A DNA stretch of 39,052 nucleotides, taken from Ahrensia sp. Its GTDB lineage: Bacteria > Pseudomonadota > Alphaproteobacteria > Rhizobiales > Rhizobiaceae. The notes under the pieces were generated by a model. It was given only the letters and a program-made list of their open reading frames with translations, did no database searches and was not told where the DNA came from. Positions 17,111 to 25,534 of the stretch are shown here, one piece after another. Position 1 is the first letter of the stretch, and each line of letters starts with the position of its first letter. The stretch lies in contig NZXU01000061.1 in the NCBI GenBank assembly GCA_002698425.1, positions 1-39,052 of the forward strand, given 5' to 3'. The position numbers and the translations under genes are program-made.

Positions 17111-17428
17111 TCAGGCGATCCAGTCTGCGTGATCGGCGGCGAGCCCTTCGCGCTCCCAGTCCTCAAGAGAGGCGTAGATCTGCGTTGCCGGCCAGCGAGG
17201 ATCGCTTTCCTGACGCTGGATCCAGGTCAGGTGGACCATCGCGACGCGCCCGTCCTCCAACTCGAAAAGGGCGTCGTCGCAGTCGAACCGACGGGCGATC
17301 AGTTTCGCCGGGGTCCGGTAGAGCGGATGGCCCGGCCCGGTTTCCCGGGCAAGTTCCGCCTCCCAGCCTTTCAGGTAATCCTCGTCCATGGAGGTCCGGA
17401 CGGGTTCCCAGGGGGCGAGCCATTCCAT
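17111..17428 (-). CDS. Conserved hypothetical protein, 105 residues
   Basis: This soluble protein has a Trp-rich acidic N-terminus (MEWLAPWEPVRTSMDEDYL). Its core reads LIARRFDCDDALFELEDGRVAMVHLTW and is followed by SDPRWPATQIYASLEDWE. The pattern of strands and a WP-x-T segment looks like a small conserved alphaproteobacterial family without a known role. It starts 40 bases after the fba stop on the same strand with GGGGGCGAG before the ATG, so it probably shares the fba transcript. No signal peptide, membrane segment or catalytic motif is seen. Confidence 0.7.
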   Translation of the reverse strand: MEWLAPWEPVRTSMDEDYLKGWEAELARETGPGHPLYRTPAKLIARRFDCDDALFELEDGRVAMVHLTWIQRQESDPRWPATQIYASLEDWEREGLAADHADWIA

Positions 17429-17467
17429 GCTGTCTCGCCCCCTGGCTTTTCGCTTTTCGCGGCCGGG

Positions 17468-18361
17468 TCAGCCGGCGCGCGACGCCTCGAAGATCGAGTC
17501 GATGGCCTCGCCGAGCATCGCATCGAATTCCGCGTCGCTCTGGTCGGCCGAGAGCCCCTCGGACAGGGCGCGCGAGAAGGAGGCGATCATGCCGGTGTTC
17601 TGCGCCAGCTTCTTGTTCGCCTCGTCACGCGAATAGCCGCCGGAGAGCGCGACGACGCGCATGACGCGCGGATCGTCGATCAGCGGCTTGTAGAGGTTCG
17701 CCTTGGTCGGCAGCGACAGCTTCAGCATGACCTGCTTGCCGGCGGGAAGGCCATCGAGATGCTTGCTGATCTCGGCCAGCAGGATGTCCTCGGCCTCCGC
17801 CTTGTCGGCAATCGAGATGGTGACTTCCGGCTCGATGATCGGCATGAGGCCGTGCGAGAGGATCTGCTTGCCGATCTCGAATTGCTGGTCGACGATCGCG
17901 GCGATGCCCTTCGGATTGGCGGCGTCGATGACCGAGCGCATCTTGGTGCCGAAGACGCCCTTGGCGACGGCGCGGTCGAGCAGCGCGTCGAGGTCCGGCA
18001 TCGGCTTCATCAGCTTGACGCCGTCGGCGGCGTCGGCGAGGCCCTTGTCGACCTTGAGGAAGGGGACGACGCCGCGCTTTTCCCAGAGATATTGCGCGGT
18101 CGGAATGCCGTCGATCTCGCGGTCCATGGTCTGTTCGAACAGGATCGCGCCCATCACCTTGTCACCGGTGAAGGCGGGCGACTTGATGATCCGGGCGCGC
18201 ATCTGGTGGATGAGGTCGAACATCTCGTCCTCGTTCGAATAGGCGCTTTCGGGGACGCCGTAGAGCTTCAGCGCCTTCGGCGTCGAGCCGCCGGACTGGT
18301 CGAGCGCCGCGATAAAGCCGTCCTTGTTCGCGGCCTGCGCCGCCATTTCCGCATTCGTCAT
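17468..18361 (-). CDS. fba: Fructose-bisphosphate aldolase, class I
   Basis: The enzyme has 297 residues. It cleaves fructose 1,6-bisphosphate to dihydroxyacetone phosphate and glyceraldehyde 3-phosphate through a Schiff base, and runs backwards in gluconeogenesis. The bacterial class I signature is visible: [17 protein letters not shown] near the N-terminus, [26 protein letters not shown] with the Schiff-base Lys, and [12 protein letters not shown]. The length equals the short class I group (about 296 residues). It follows pgk by about 220 bases with its own AT-rich upstream region and dyad, so it probably has its own promoter, and the small 105-residue gene may be its partner. Confidence 0.95.
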   Translation of the reverse strand: MTNAEMAAQAANKDGFIAALDQSGGSTPKALKLYGVPESAYSNEDEMFDLIHQMRARIIKSPAFTGDKVMGAILFEQTMDREIDGIPTAQYLWEKRGVVPFLKVDKGLADAADGVKLMKPMPDLDALLDRAVAKGVFGTKMRSVIDAANPKGIAAIVDQQFEIGKQILSHGLMPIIEPEVTISIADKAEAEDILLAEISKHLDGLPAGKQVMLKLSLPTKANLYKPLIDDPRVMRVVALSGGYSRDEANKKLAQNTGMIASFSRALSEGLSADQSDAEFDAMLGEAIDSIFEASRAG

Positions 18362-18436
18362 GTGTCTCTCCTCTGATCGTGGCAGGGCTTATCAGAGGCG
18401 GGTTGCGGAAGAAATATGACGATGGGCGCGGTTAAA

Positions 18437-18458
18437 CGATTTAAAAAGAATTAAATCG
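18437..18458 (-). promoter_or_regulatory. AT-rich dyad upstream of fba, possible operator
   Basis: CGATTTAA and TTAAATCG form a perfect 8-bp inverted repeat around AAAGAA, 76 bases before the fba start. The bases 18432-18465 also contain two overlapping CG-centred near-palindromes (TTAAACGATTTAA and TTAAATCGATTAAA) that resemble LacI-family operators. This is a marked AT island in GC-rich DNA and probably covers the fba promoter. The regulator is not identified. Confidence 0.5.
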
Positions 18459-18582
18459 ATTAAAAATTTGAAAAAAGCGAGTCCGGATCGGGAATTTGCC
18501 AGCCCGGACAAGCAGATGCGCGATCTGGGGTGTTTCGCGAGACGGGTGGCGAGGGGCCGGCGGCCCCCGGCCGAAAAATCCG

Positions 18583-19779
18583 TCAGGCTTCCAGTGCGGC
18601 GACGCCCGGCAGTTCCTTGCCTTCCATCCATTCGAGGAAGGCGCCGCCGGCCGTCGAGACATAGGTGAACTTCTCGGCGACGCCGGCATGGTTCAGTGCC
18701 GCGACGGTGTCGCCGCCGCCTGCGACGGAGACGAGATTGCCGACCGCCGTTTCCGCGGCGGCGAAGCGGGCGGCCGAGACCGTGGCCGTGTCGAAAGGCG
18801 CGATTTCGAAGGCGCCCAGCGGGCCGTTCCAGACGAGCGTCGCGGCCTGGTCGATCCAGCCATTGATCTTGGCGACCGAGATCGGGCCGACATCGAGGAT
18901 CATCGCGTCCGCGGGCACGGCATTGACGTCGACGGTCTCGTTTTCGGCATGGGCCTTGAACTCTTTCGCGACGACCGCATCGTCCGGCAGGACAATGGCG
19001 CAGCCGGCGGCGACGGCCGCGGACATGATCGCGTTGGCGGTGTCGGCGAGGTCATGTTCGCAAAGCGACTTGCCGACATCGACGCCCTTGGCCGCCAGGA
19101 AGGTATTGGCCATGCCGCCGCCGATGACCAGCGCGTCGACCTTCTCCACGAGGTTCTGCAGCAGGTCGATCTTGGTCGAGACCTTGGCGCCGCCGACGAT
19201 GGCGACGACCGGCTTCTGCGGCGAACCGAGGCCTTTCTCGAGCGCCTCGAGTTCGGCCTGCATGGTGCGGCCGGCATAGGCGGGCAGCAGATGGGCGAGC
19301 GCCTCGGTGGTGACATGGGCGCGGTGCGCGGCGGAGAAGGCGTCATTGACGTAGATATCGCCGAGTTCGGCCATCGCCTTGGCGAGATCCGGGTCGTTTT
19401 TCTCCTCGCCGGCATGGAAGCGGGTGTTTTCGAGCAGGACCACGTCGCCGTCGGCCATCTCGTCGATTTCCTTCTTCGCCGCCTCGCCGATGCAGTCGGA
19501 CGCGAAATCGACGCGGTGATCGAGTTCCTCCTCGACGGCCTGGGCGACCGGGCGCAGCGACATTTCCGGGACGACCTTGCCCTTGGGCCGGCCGAAATGG
19601 GCGAGCAGGATGACCTTGACGCCCTTGCCCGACAATTCGGCGATGGTCGGCACGACGCGGCGGATGCGGGTGCGGTCGGTGACGACGCCATCGGCCATCG
19701 GCACGTTGAGGTCGACGCGCACGAGCGCGCGCTTCCCGCTCACATCCGCTGGCAGGTCATCAAGCGTCTTGAAGCTCAT
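18583..19779 (-). CDS. pgk: Phosphoglycerate kinase
   Basis: The enzyme has 398 residues and interconverts 1,3-bisphosphoglycerate + ADP with 3-phosphoglycerate + ATP. It contains the N-terminal signature [16 protein letters not shown], the substrate-binding [10 protein letters not shown], the hinge region with [12 protein letters not shown], and the C-terminal nucleotide loop [10 protein letters not shown]. The length is normal and no residue looks damaged. It lies upstream of fba on the same strand. In related genomes gap and tkt sit directly upstream of pgk; here they are separated by the GGDEF-EAL and nickel-transport block. Confidence 0.97.
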   Translation of the reverse strand: MSFKTLDDLPADVSGKRALVRVDLNVPMADGVVTDRTRIRRVVPTIAELSGKGVKVILLAHFGRPKGKVVPEMSLRPVAQAVEEELDHRVDFASDCIGEAAKKEIDEMADGDVVLLENTRFHAGEEKNDPDLAKAMAELGDIYVNDAFSAAHRAHVTTEALAHLLPAYAGRTMQAELEALEKGLGSPQKPVVAIVGGAKVSTKIDLLQNLVEKVDALVIGGGMANTFLAAKGVDVGKSLCEHDLADTANAIMSAAVAAGCAIVLPDDAVVAKEFKAHAENETVDVNAVPADAMILDVGPISVAKINGWIDQAATLVWNGPLGAFEIAPFDTATVSAARFAAAETAVGNLVSVAGGGDTVAALNHAGVAEKFTYVSTAGGAFLEWMEGKELPGVAALEA

Positions 19780-19840
19780 AAAGTCTCTCCCGGTTTGAAT
19801 GACGGTTTAATAGCCCCGGCGGGCCGGGCGAGGCAATGCG

Positions 19841-19978
19841 TCATATGTGCGGCGATCGCGATCGCTTCGCCGTTCGGCTCTTCGGCTCGACGGAGCAACC
19901 GCGCCAGATGCAGCGGGCCTTCCACCAGATCGCGAGGGCGACGAGCAGGAGAAGGGCGAAGGGGGCAAGGTCAGGCAT
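19841..19978 (-). CDS. Possible 45-residue membrane protein
   Basis: A minus-strand frame starting MPDLAPFALLLLVALAIWWKARCIW has one hydrophobic helix and then a basic tail. The composition suits a single-span small protein, but the ribosome-binding site is weak and the frame continues upstream, so it may be chance. Listed with low confidence. Confidence 0.25.
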   Translation of the reverse strand: MPDLAPFALLLLVALAIWWKARCIWRGCSVEPKSRTAKRSRSPHI

Positions 19979-20254
19979 GGCTTTGAACTTAGGCGCGGTG
20001 TCCGGGAATGTCATCCCGCGCGGCGTTCCCCGCCGGCTTGATGGGCGGGCCGCCAATTCCCGGCTTCGCAAGTCTTTCTGCAAGGAAAGGTGCGGTGACT
20101 GCAAGACAAAGCGGTGGGGTTCTCCTGAATAGATGGTTAAGTTACCAAGGGCACCCGCGTCACACGGGAAACAGAAAATTCACTCCCTGCTGATAATATT
20201 GATCGCTATTGCGGAACTTCCGCATATCCATTTCGCAGGCGGCGGACGAGGCTG
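19979..20254. other. Intergenic region before the second GGDEF-EAL gene
   Basis: No gene is supported here. The only structure seen is a 13-base dyad, GCGGAA-C-TTCCGC (20211-20223), 32 bases before the start codon of the downstream gene. It could be an operator or a hairpin near the ribosome-binding region. AT content rises around 20110-20215, as expected for a promoter. Confidence 0.35.
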
Positions 20255-22198
20255 TTGACGACATTGAAATCCCAACTTGCCCGCTTGTGGGCCGTGCCCC
20301 GGGGCAATCCCGAGCTCGTCAAGGCACAGTTCGAGGTTTTCTCGCGCCAGGTTCCGCTGATGTATTCCATCGTGCTGGTCAATGCCTGGGCGCTTTCCTT
20401 CCTGTTCATGCATTCGGCCCCGTCTTGGCTGACGGTGCATGTGCCTGCGGCCTTTACGACGGTCTGCGTCATCCGGCTGTCGATCTGGTGGCGGGCCCGC
20501 CGTGTCCGGCCGACGCCGAAGGAAGCGCGTGAGGCGCTGATCCGCACCAACCAGTTCGCCGCCATCCTGTCGGTTACCATCACGATGTGGGCGTTGACCT
20601 TGGCCCGGTTCGGCGATGCCGCGCTGAACGGCAATGTCGCCTTCTTCATGGCGATCACCGGGGTCAGCGTGGTGGTCTGCCTTCTGCATCTGCGCTCCGC
20701 CGCCTTTATTGTCGGGCTGGTGATCGCGCTGCCCTTCGTGGCGCATTTCGGCATGATGGCGACGCCATCCTCGATCGCCATGGCGATCAACATGCTGTTC
20801 GTGACGACTTCGCTGCTCATTATCGTGGTGGTCCAATCCGGCCATTTCGCCAACGCGATCGATTCGCGGACCAAGCTGGAACAGGCGAACCGGGACAATA
20901 TCCGCCTGGCGAACCGAGACAGCCTGACCGGGCTGAACAATCGCCGCCAGTTCTTCGCGCGTCTCGAGGAAGCGTTCGAGGAAGCCAGGGCCAAAGGCCG
21001 GAACCTTGCCGTCGGGATCGTCGACCTGGACGGTTTCAAGCCCGTGAACGATCTTTACGGGCATGCGGTCGGGGACGCGCTGCTGATGGAGATCGGACAG
21101 TGTTTGACCAAACTGGCCGGCGAGGACATTCATGTGGCCCGGCTCGGCGGTGACGAGTTCGCGTTGATCTTCCTGGACTATTCGGGCGATTCCGACCTGC
21201 TGGAGAAAAGCGAAGCGCTTTGCACGGCTTTGCGCGAGCCGATCGTGCTCGCCGATGCGACGATCAGGATCACCGCATCGATCGGGCTCGCCGCCTTTCC
21301 GCAGACGGCCGGCCATGCAAACGAACTCTACGAGCGGGCGGATTACGCGCTTTACAGCGGCAAGCGCAGCCGGCGTGGGCACGCCACGCTCTTCACGGAC
21401 GAGCATGTGAAGCAGATCGCGCGCAGCACGCGGCTGGAGCAGGCGCTGCGCGACGCGGATCTCGAACGGGAGATCACCGTGTTCTTCCAGCCAATCGCCG
21501 AGGTCCGGACCGGCAAAGTGGTGGCATTCGAGGCGTTGGCCCGCTGGACGAGCCCGGTCCTGGGGGCGGTATCGCCGGCGCTGTTCATTCCCGTTGCGGA
21601 GCGGGCGGGCCTCGTCGACCGACTGACGCGCATCCTGCTGAAGAAAGCGCTCGAGGCCGCCAGCAAATGGCCGGCCGATGTGCGGTTGTCCTTCAATCTT
21701 TCGACCCACGATATCAGTTCGTCGGAAGGGGTCATGCGGATCGTCGGCATTCTCTCGTCGAGCGGCATCCATCCGGAGCGGGTCGATTTCGAGATTACCG
21801 AAACGGCGATGATGTATGATTTCGAGCGCGCCAAGGCGGCGATCGAAACATTGCGGACGATGGGCTGCGGCATCGCGCTCGACGATTTCGGAACCGGATA
21901 TTCCAGCCTGACCCAGATCCACGCCCTGCCGCTGACCAGGATCAAGATCGACCGCCGCTTCGTTTCCGGAATCGACAAGTCGCCGGCCAGCTACAAGATC
22001 GTCAAATCGCTGCTGTCGCTCAGCCACGACATGGGGCTGGGTTGCGTGATCGAGGGTGTCGAGACGGATGAGGAAATGGAGACGCTGGCGCGGCTCGGCG
22101 CGCGTCTGATCCAGGGTTTCCACTTCTCCCCGCCGGTGCCCGAGGCGGACATTGCCGGGTTGCTCGCCGATCGGACGCTGGATCGCGCTACACGCTAG
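20255..22198 (+). CDS. Membrane GGDEF-EAL cyclic-di-GMP enzyme, second in window
   Basis: The product has 647 residues from a TTG at 20255 (a TTG three codons later is also possible). The N-terminal ~200 residues hold about five or six hydrophobic helices with short loops. A linker helix leads into a GGDEF domain (GGDEF at 298-302) and an EAL domain (EAL at 426-428, FNLS, EITE, DDFGTGYSS at ~543, KIDRRF, IEGVE). All catalytic motifs are intact. No RxxD inhibitory site precedes GGDEF, as in the protein at 5264, and the two share domain order. The 3' end overlaps the convergent nikR stop by four bases at a CTAG. The net activity cannot be predicted. Confidence 0.92.
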   Translation: MTTLKSQLARLWAVPRGNPELVKAQFEVFSRQVPLMYSIVLVNAWALSFLFMHSAPSWLTVHVPAAFTTVCVIRLSIWWRARRVRPTPKEAREALIRTNQFAAILSVTITMWALTLARFGDAALNGNVAFFMAITGVSVVVCLLHLRSAAFIVGLVIALPFVAHFGMMATPSSIAMAINMLFVTTSLLIIVVVQSGHFANAIDSRTKLEQANRDNIRLANRDSLTGLNNRRQFFARLEEAFEEARAKGRNLAVGIVDLDGFKPVNDLYGHAVGDALLMEIGQCLTKLAGEDIHVARLGGDEFALIFLDYSGDSDLLEKSEALCTALREPIVLADATIRITASIGLAAFPQTAGHANELYERADYALYSGKRSRRGHATLFTDEHVKQIARSTRLEQALRDADLEREITVFFQPIAEVRTGKVVAFEALARWTSPVLGAVSPALFIPVAERAGLVDRLTRILLKKALEAASKWPADVRLSFNLSTHDISSSEGVMRIVGILSSSGIHPERVDFEITETAMMYDFERAKAAIETLRTMGCGIALDDFGTGYSSLTQIHALPLTRIKIDRRFVSGIDKSPASYKIVKSLLSLSHDMGLGCVIEGVETDEEMETLARLGARLIQGFHFSPPVPEADIAGLLADRTLDRATR

Positions 22199-22668
22199 AA
22201 CGCCGAGCGCACACGCAAATGCGTGTGCGGGTGTTGTTCGCCCTCGTTATGGACATGCGTGGTTTTGTCTTCGGCGACCGGGACCAATCCGAGATTGCCA
22301 TGCATCACGCCGCGCTCGGAAAACAGCGCATCCGCATAGCCGGTCACACTCTGGAGGTGGCCGCGCATGACGACGACGTCGATGGTCGTCGAGTGGTCGA
22401 GGGGGACCGAGAGGGCCGCGACGGTCTGGTCGTGGCGGTTCATCCGGCTCTGGGGGATGCGGCTCGCGAGATTGCGCACCGACTGGTCGACGGCGTAGCT
22501 GATGACGCCGAAGCAACTCGCGTCGACCGGACCGTCCATGCGGTTTGACAGTCCGTTTCGCACGAGATCGCGGATCGCCTCCGAACGGCTGGCAGCCCCG
22601 GTGCGCTCGATGAAAGCGTCGAGTTCGGCCGCGAGATCGTCGTCCAGCGTGATCGTCATTCTCTGCAT
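22195..22668 (-). CDS. nikR: NikR-family regulator lacking the canonical nickel ligands
   Basis: The product has 157 residues and aligns without gaps to recalled E. coli NikR numbering. The ribbon-helix-helix domain MQRMTITLDDDLAAELDAF is conserved, as are Glu30 and Asp34 of the potassium site (RSEAIRD). The C-terminal ACT-like domain is recognisable (NLASRI, SERGVMHGNL). The four high-affinity nickel ligands (His76, His87, His89, Cys95) are replaced by Met, Ser, Pro and Thr; His79 and His92 remain. A tail of about 25 residues adds HVH and HPHTH. The gene is divergent from nikKMLQO, and an exact NikR operator lies between. Start ATG 22668 follows GGAGGA. Metal sensing must be altered or moved to other residues; which metal is open. 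Confidence 0.88.
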   Translation of the reverse strand: MQRMTITLDDDLAAELDAFIERTGAASRSEAIRDLVRNGLSNRMDGPVDASCFGVISYAVDQSVRNLASRIPQSRMNRHDQTVAALSVPLDHSTTIDVVVMRGHLQSVTGYADALFSERGVMHGNLGLVPVAEDKTTHVHNEGEQHPHTHLRVRSAF

Positions 22669-22780
22669 GCCCTGCGTCCTCCGGTCTCGCGCGCGCCGAT
22701 GTTACCGGCTCGCGCTTCGCGACGGAAGCGAGGCGACGAATTTATGGCTGGGCCGCTTTACGGCTTGTGGAATCTCTTCA

Positions 22781-22808
22781 GTATGATTTATTGTTAAATT
22801 ATTCATAC
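22781..22808. promoter_or_regulatory. NikR operator
   Basis: GTATGA (22781-22786) and TCATAC (22803-22808) are separated by exactly 16 bases, which is the consensus established for the E. coli nik operator. It lies 31 bases before the nikK start codon and 112 bases before nikR, in AT-rich DNA, well placed to cover the nikK promoter. Confidence 0.92.
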
Positions 22809-22839
22809 TTACTCGAACAGAGAATGGAAGGGATGGCAG

Positions 22840-23616
22840 GTGATCGGGATTTCACGGAAAATCGGACTGGCGGCGGGATTGATACTCGGTGCGAGCGCGC
22901 CGGCCTTGGCGCATTTCCAGGAGATCATCCCGTCGGCCGATGTGCTGCCGGAGGGGGGGCAAGTCACGGTGGACCTCGTCTTCACGCATCCGGTCGAGGG
23001 CGGTCCCGTGATGGAAATGGTCGCGCCTGCGAAAATGGGGGTTCTGCGCGGTGGTAAGGTGACCGATCTGCTCCCGGACCTTCAGGAAATGCCCGTTGAC
23101 GGAAAATCTGCCTGGACTGTGACGCGCGACCTCGCCGAACCCGGGGCGTCGGTGTTCTATGTCGAGCCGCAACCCTATTGGGAGCCGTCGGAGGGCAAAT
23201 ATATCGTCCATTATTCCAAGGTGGTCGTGGATTCCTACGCGTCCGGCGAGGGGTGGGACGAGATGGTCGGCCTGCCGGTGGAGATCCAGCCGCTGGTGCG
23301 CCCGACGGGGCTTTGGACCGGCAATGCGTTTCGCGGCGTGGTGCTGAAGGATGGCGAACCGGCGCCATTCGCGGAAATCGAGGTGGAATTCATCAATGAC
23401 GGATCGGTCACGCCTCCGAACGACGCCTTCATCACGCAGGTGATCAAGGCCGACGCAAATGGCACGTTCTCCTACACCATGCCGCGCGCCGGCTGGTGGG
23501 GCTTTGCCGCCTTGCTGGAAGGCGATACACCGATGCAGTCGCCCGATGGATCGGACGTCCCGGTGGAACAGGGCGCGCTGATATGGGTGAAAGCAACCGA
23601 CATGGCCGGAGACTGA
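22840..23616 (+). CDS. nikK: NikK, periplasmic DUF4198 component of the nickel/cobalt ECF system
   Basis: The product has 258 residues from a GTG preceded by GGAAGGGATGG. The signal peptide ends in APALA, leaving a mature N-terminus HFQEIIPS; a His at or next to the mature end is typical of this family and could bind metal. The remainder is a beta-rich DUF4198 domain, including WGFAALLEGDT near the end. NikK/CbiK proteins accompany NikM-type transporters that lack NikN and probably hand metal to the permease. It is the first gene of an operon under the NikR operator and ends seven bases before nikM. Confidence 0.88.
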   Translation: MIGISRKIGLAAGLILGASAPALAHFQEIIPSADVLPEGGQVTVDLVFTHPVEGGPVMEMVAPAKMGVLRGGKVTDLLPDLQEMPVDGKSAWTVTRDLAEPGASVFYVEPQPYWEPSEGKYIVHYSKVVVDSYASGEGWDEMVGLPVEIQPLVRPTGLWTGNAFRGVVLKDGEPAPFAEIEVEFINDGSVTPPNDAFITQVIKADANGTFSYTMPRAGWWGFAALLEGDTPMQSPDGSDVPVEQGALIWVKATDMAGD

Positions 23617-23623
23617 TCGCGAA

Positions 23624-24235
23624 ATGGCCCATATTCCCGACGGCATCCTGTCGGCGCCTGTGCTGATCGGCGGCGCGGTCATCGCGGCCGGCGGCGTGGC
23701 GATCGCGCTGAAGAGGCTCGAGGACCGGATGGTTCCGCGCGCCGCGATCCTGTCGGCCGCGTTCTTCGCGGGATCGCTGATCGCGGTGCCGGTCGGGCCG
23801 TCGAGCGTGCACCTGCTTTTTACCGGGCTGATGGGCGTGATGCTGGGGATGATGGCGTTTCCCGCCGTGCTGGTCGCTCTGCTTTTGCAGACTGTGCTGT
23901 TCGGGTTCGGCGGGCTGACGACGCTCGGCGTCAACACGGTCAACATCGCCCTGCCGGGCGTGCTGCTCGGTCTCGCGCTCGGTCCTGCGATCCGCGCGGC
24001 GTCGCCGGGCCGGGCCGCGATACTGGCCGCCATTTGCGGCGCGCTGGCCGTCGCCGGAACGGGGTCGCTGGTGGCGCTGTCGCTGTGGCTGTCCTCGCCG
24101 GAATTCGTGCCTGTCGCGAAGGTGATGCTGATCACCTATCTGCCGCTGGCGCTCGGCGAAGCCGCCGTAACCGCAGCCGCTGTCGGCTTCCTATCCCGCG
24201 TCCAGCCGGCGGCGCTTCGCCCGGCGGCCGCATGA
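23624..24235 (+). CDS. nikM: NikM/CbiM, substrate-specific membrane component
   Basis: The protein has 203 residues with about six hydrophobic helices. It begins MAHIPDG, the N-terminal metal-binding loop of CbiM/NikM proteins. Removal of Met before Ala would place His second, the position needed for metal coordination in the solved NikM structure; that processing is inferred. A further His in PSSVHLLFTGLMGVMLG matches the conserved inner ligand region. The protein selects Ni2+ or Co2+ and couples to NikQ and NikO. The stop overlaps the start of nikL (ATGA), showing tight co-translation. Confidence 0.93.
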   Translation: MAHIPDGILSAPVLIGGAVIAAGGVAIALKRLEDRMVPRAAILSAAFFAGSLIAVPVGPSSVHLLFTGLMGVMLGMMAFPAVLVALLLQTVLFGFGGLTTLGVNTVNIALPGVLLGLALGPAIRAASPGRAAILAAICGALAVAGTGSLVALSLWLSSPEFVPVAKVMLITYLPLALGEAAVTAAAVGFLSRVQPAALRPAAA

Positions 24236-24804
24236 CGCGCCTCCTTTTCGCGATTGTTCTCGCTGTGCTGTCGGTCCAGCCGGCGTTGGCACACAAGCTG
24301 AAAGTGTTCGCGACGATCGAGGGCGAGGGGGTGACCGGCTATGCCTTCTTCATCGGCGGCGGCCGGGCGCAGGGGGCCAGATGGGCTGCGGTCGAAGGAG
24401 ACGACACGCCGCTCGGCGAGGGGCGGACGGATTCGGAAGGCCGCTTCAGCCTCGTTCCGCCGCAACCGGTGACTGCGGATATCCGGATCACGGTGGACAC
24501 GGAGGAAGGCCATATCGCGAGCGCGGTCCTGCCGGTGACGCGGTTTGGCGGCGTTGCGGCCGAAACATCCGAGACTGCGATGACGACGGCGGCGGCGGAG
24601 AAGGCCGCGCCGGCACCCGCATCCGAGGAGACCGCGCGGCTCGTCGAGGCGGCGGTGCAGCGGCAGGTCGAGCCGCTGCTCGAGCGGATCGAGGCAATGG
24701 ATGCGCGGCTGCGCTACACCGACATGATGTCCGGGCTGTTCCTGATCGCGGGGCTCGCCGGAATGGCGCTGTGGGCGCTGGGGCGCAAGGATCGCGGCAA
24801 GTGA
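24232..24804 (+). CDS. nikL: NikL, accessory component of the nickel/cobalt ECF system
   Basis: The product has 190 residues. A signal peptide (MTRLLFAIVLAVLSVQPALA) exposes a mature N-terminus beginning HKLKVFATIEG, again with His first. A periplasmic beta domain follows, then an Ala-rich linker and a coiled-coil-like helix (ARLVEAAVQRQVEPLLERIEAM). A C-terminal membrane helix, GLFLIAGLAGMALWALG, ends in Arg/Lys. This layout is that of NikL, which with NikK replaces NikN in some systems. It overlaps nikM by four bases and lies 13 bases before nikQ. The frame begins upstream, but ATG 24232 fits the signal peptide. Confidence 0.85.
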   Translation: MTRLLFAIVLAVLSVQPALAHKLKVFATIEGEGVTGYAFFIGGGRAQGARWAAVEGDDTPLGEGRTDSEGRFSLVPPQPVTADIRITVDTEEGHIASAVLPVTRFGGVAAETSETAMTTAAAEKAAPAPASEETARLVEAAVQRQVEPLLERIEAMDARLRYTDMMSGLFLIAGLAGMALWALGRKDRGK

Positions 24805-24817
24805 TCGGGGCGGGCAA

Positions 24818-25534
24818 GTGATTGCGCTGCCGGACGATCTGCGGGTGCGGCTGGTGACGGCGCTGATACTGGTCGTCGCAGTCTCGCAGCTCCAGACCCT
24901 GCCGGTCGCCGCCACGGTCTTGGCGGTGGCCGTCGCGGCCGCCGCGATGTCGAGGATCGGCGGCAAGGCGTGGCTCAGGATGCTGCATGTCGAGACCTTC
25001 ATGATCTTGCTGTTCCTGACGCTGCCCTTTTCCGTACCGGGCCGCGCGGTGCTGACCATCGGACCGTTCGATGCTTCGGCGGAAGGCTTCGTCCGTGCTG
25101 CGGTCATCGCCTGCAAGGTCTCCGCCTCGGTTCTGACCATCGTCGTGCTTCTCGGCTCGGTCGAGGCGATGCGGCTGGGGGCCGCGCTTCATTCCTTGCG
25201 GGTGCCGGAGCCGATCGTGCGGCTGTTCGTCCTGACGGTGCGCTATTTGTCGGTGATCGGCGGCGAGGCGCGCCGGCTGCAGGAGGCGATGCGCGCGCGG
25301 GCCTTTCGTCCCGGCTCCAACCGGCACACGTGGCGCAGCTACGGCAATCTTGTCGGCATGTTGCTGGTGCGCGCGCTCGACCGCGCCCAGAGGGTGGAGG
25401 AGGCGATGCTCTGCCGCGGTTTTTCGGGCCGCTTCCCCTGGCAGGAAGCGCCGCCGCTGGCGCGGTCCGGGATGGGGTTCATGGCGCTTGCGGTATCGGC
25501 GGCGGTGCTGATAACCGTGGCCGACAGGCTATGA
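24818..25534 (+). CDS. nikQ: NikQ/CbiQ, ECF T-component permease
   Basis: The protein has 238 residues from a GTG preceded by GGGGCGGG. Four or five hydrophobic helices surround the cytoplasmic coupling region. The T-component signature with paired Ala-Arg-Gly-like motifs is visible as EAMRARAFRPGSN and EEAMLCRGFSGRF, the segments that dock on the ATPase. It passes conformational change from NikO to NikM. The stop overlaps the nikO start (ATGA). The family is confident; metal identity depends on NikM. Confidence 0.93.
   Translation: MIALPDDLRVRLVTALILVVAVSQLQTLPVAATVLAVAVAAAAMSRIGGKAWLRMLHVETFMILLFLTLPFSVPGRAVLTIGPFDASAEGFVRAAVIACKVSASVLTIVVLLGSVEAMRLGAALHSLRVPEPIVRLFVLTVRYLSVIGGEARRLQEAMRARAFRPGSNRHTWRSYGNLVGMLLVRALDRAQRVEEAMLCRGFSGRFPWQEAPPLARSGMGFMALAVSAAVLITVADRL

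Noticed and set aside
20180..22123. 647-codon minus-strand frame opposite the second GGDEF-EAL gene
   Set aside because: Antisense shadow; the plus strand encodes clear GGDEF and EAL motifs.
22669..22839. Cobalamin riboswitch before the nikKMLQO genes
   Set aside because: The intergenic region is too short and shows no B12-box-like sequence; the NikR operator explains it better.
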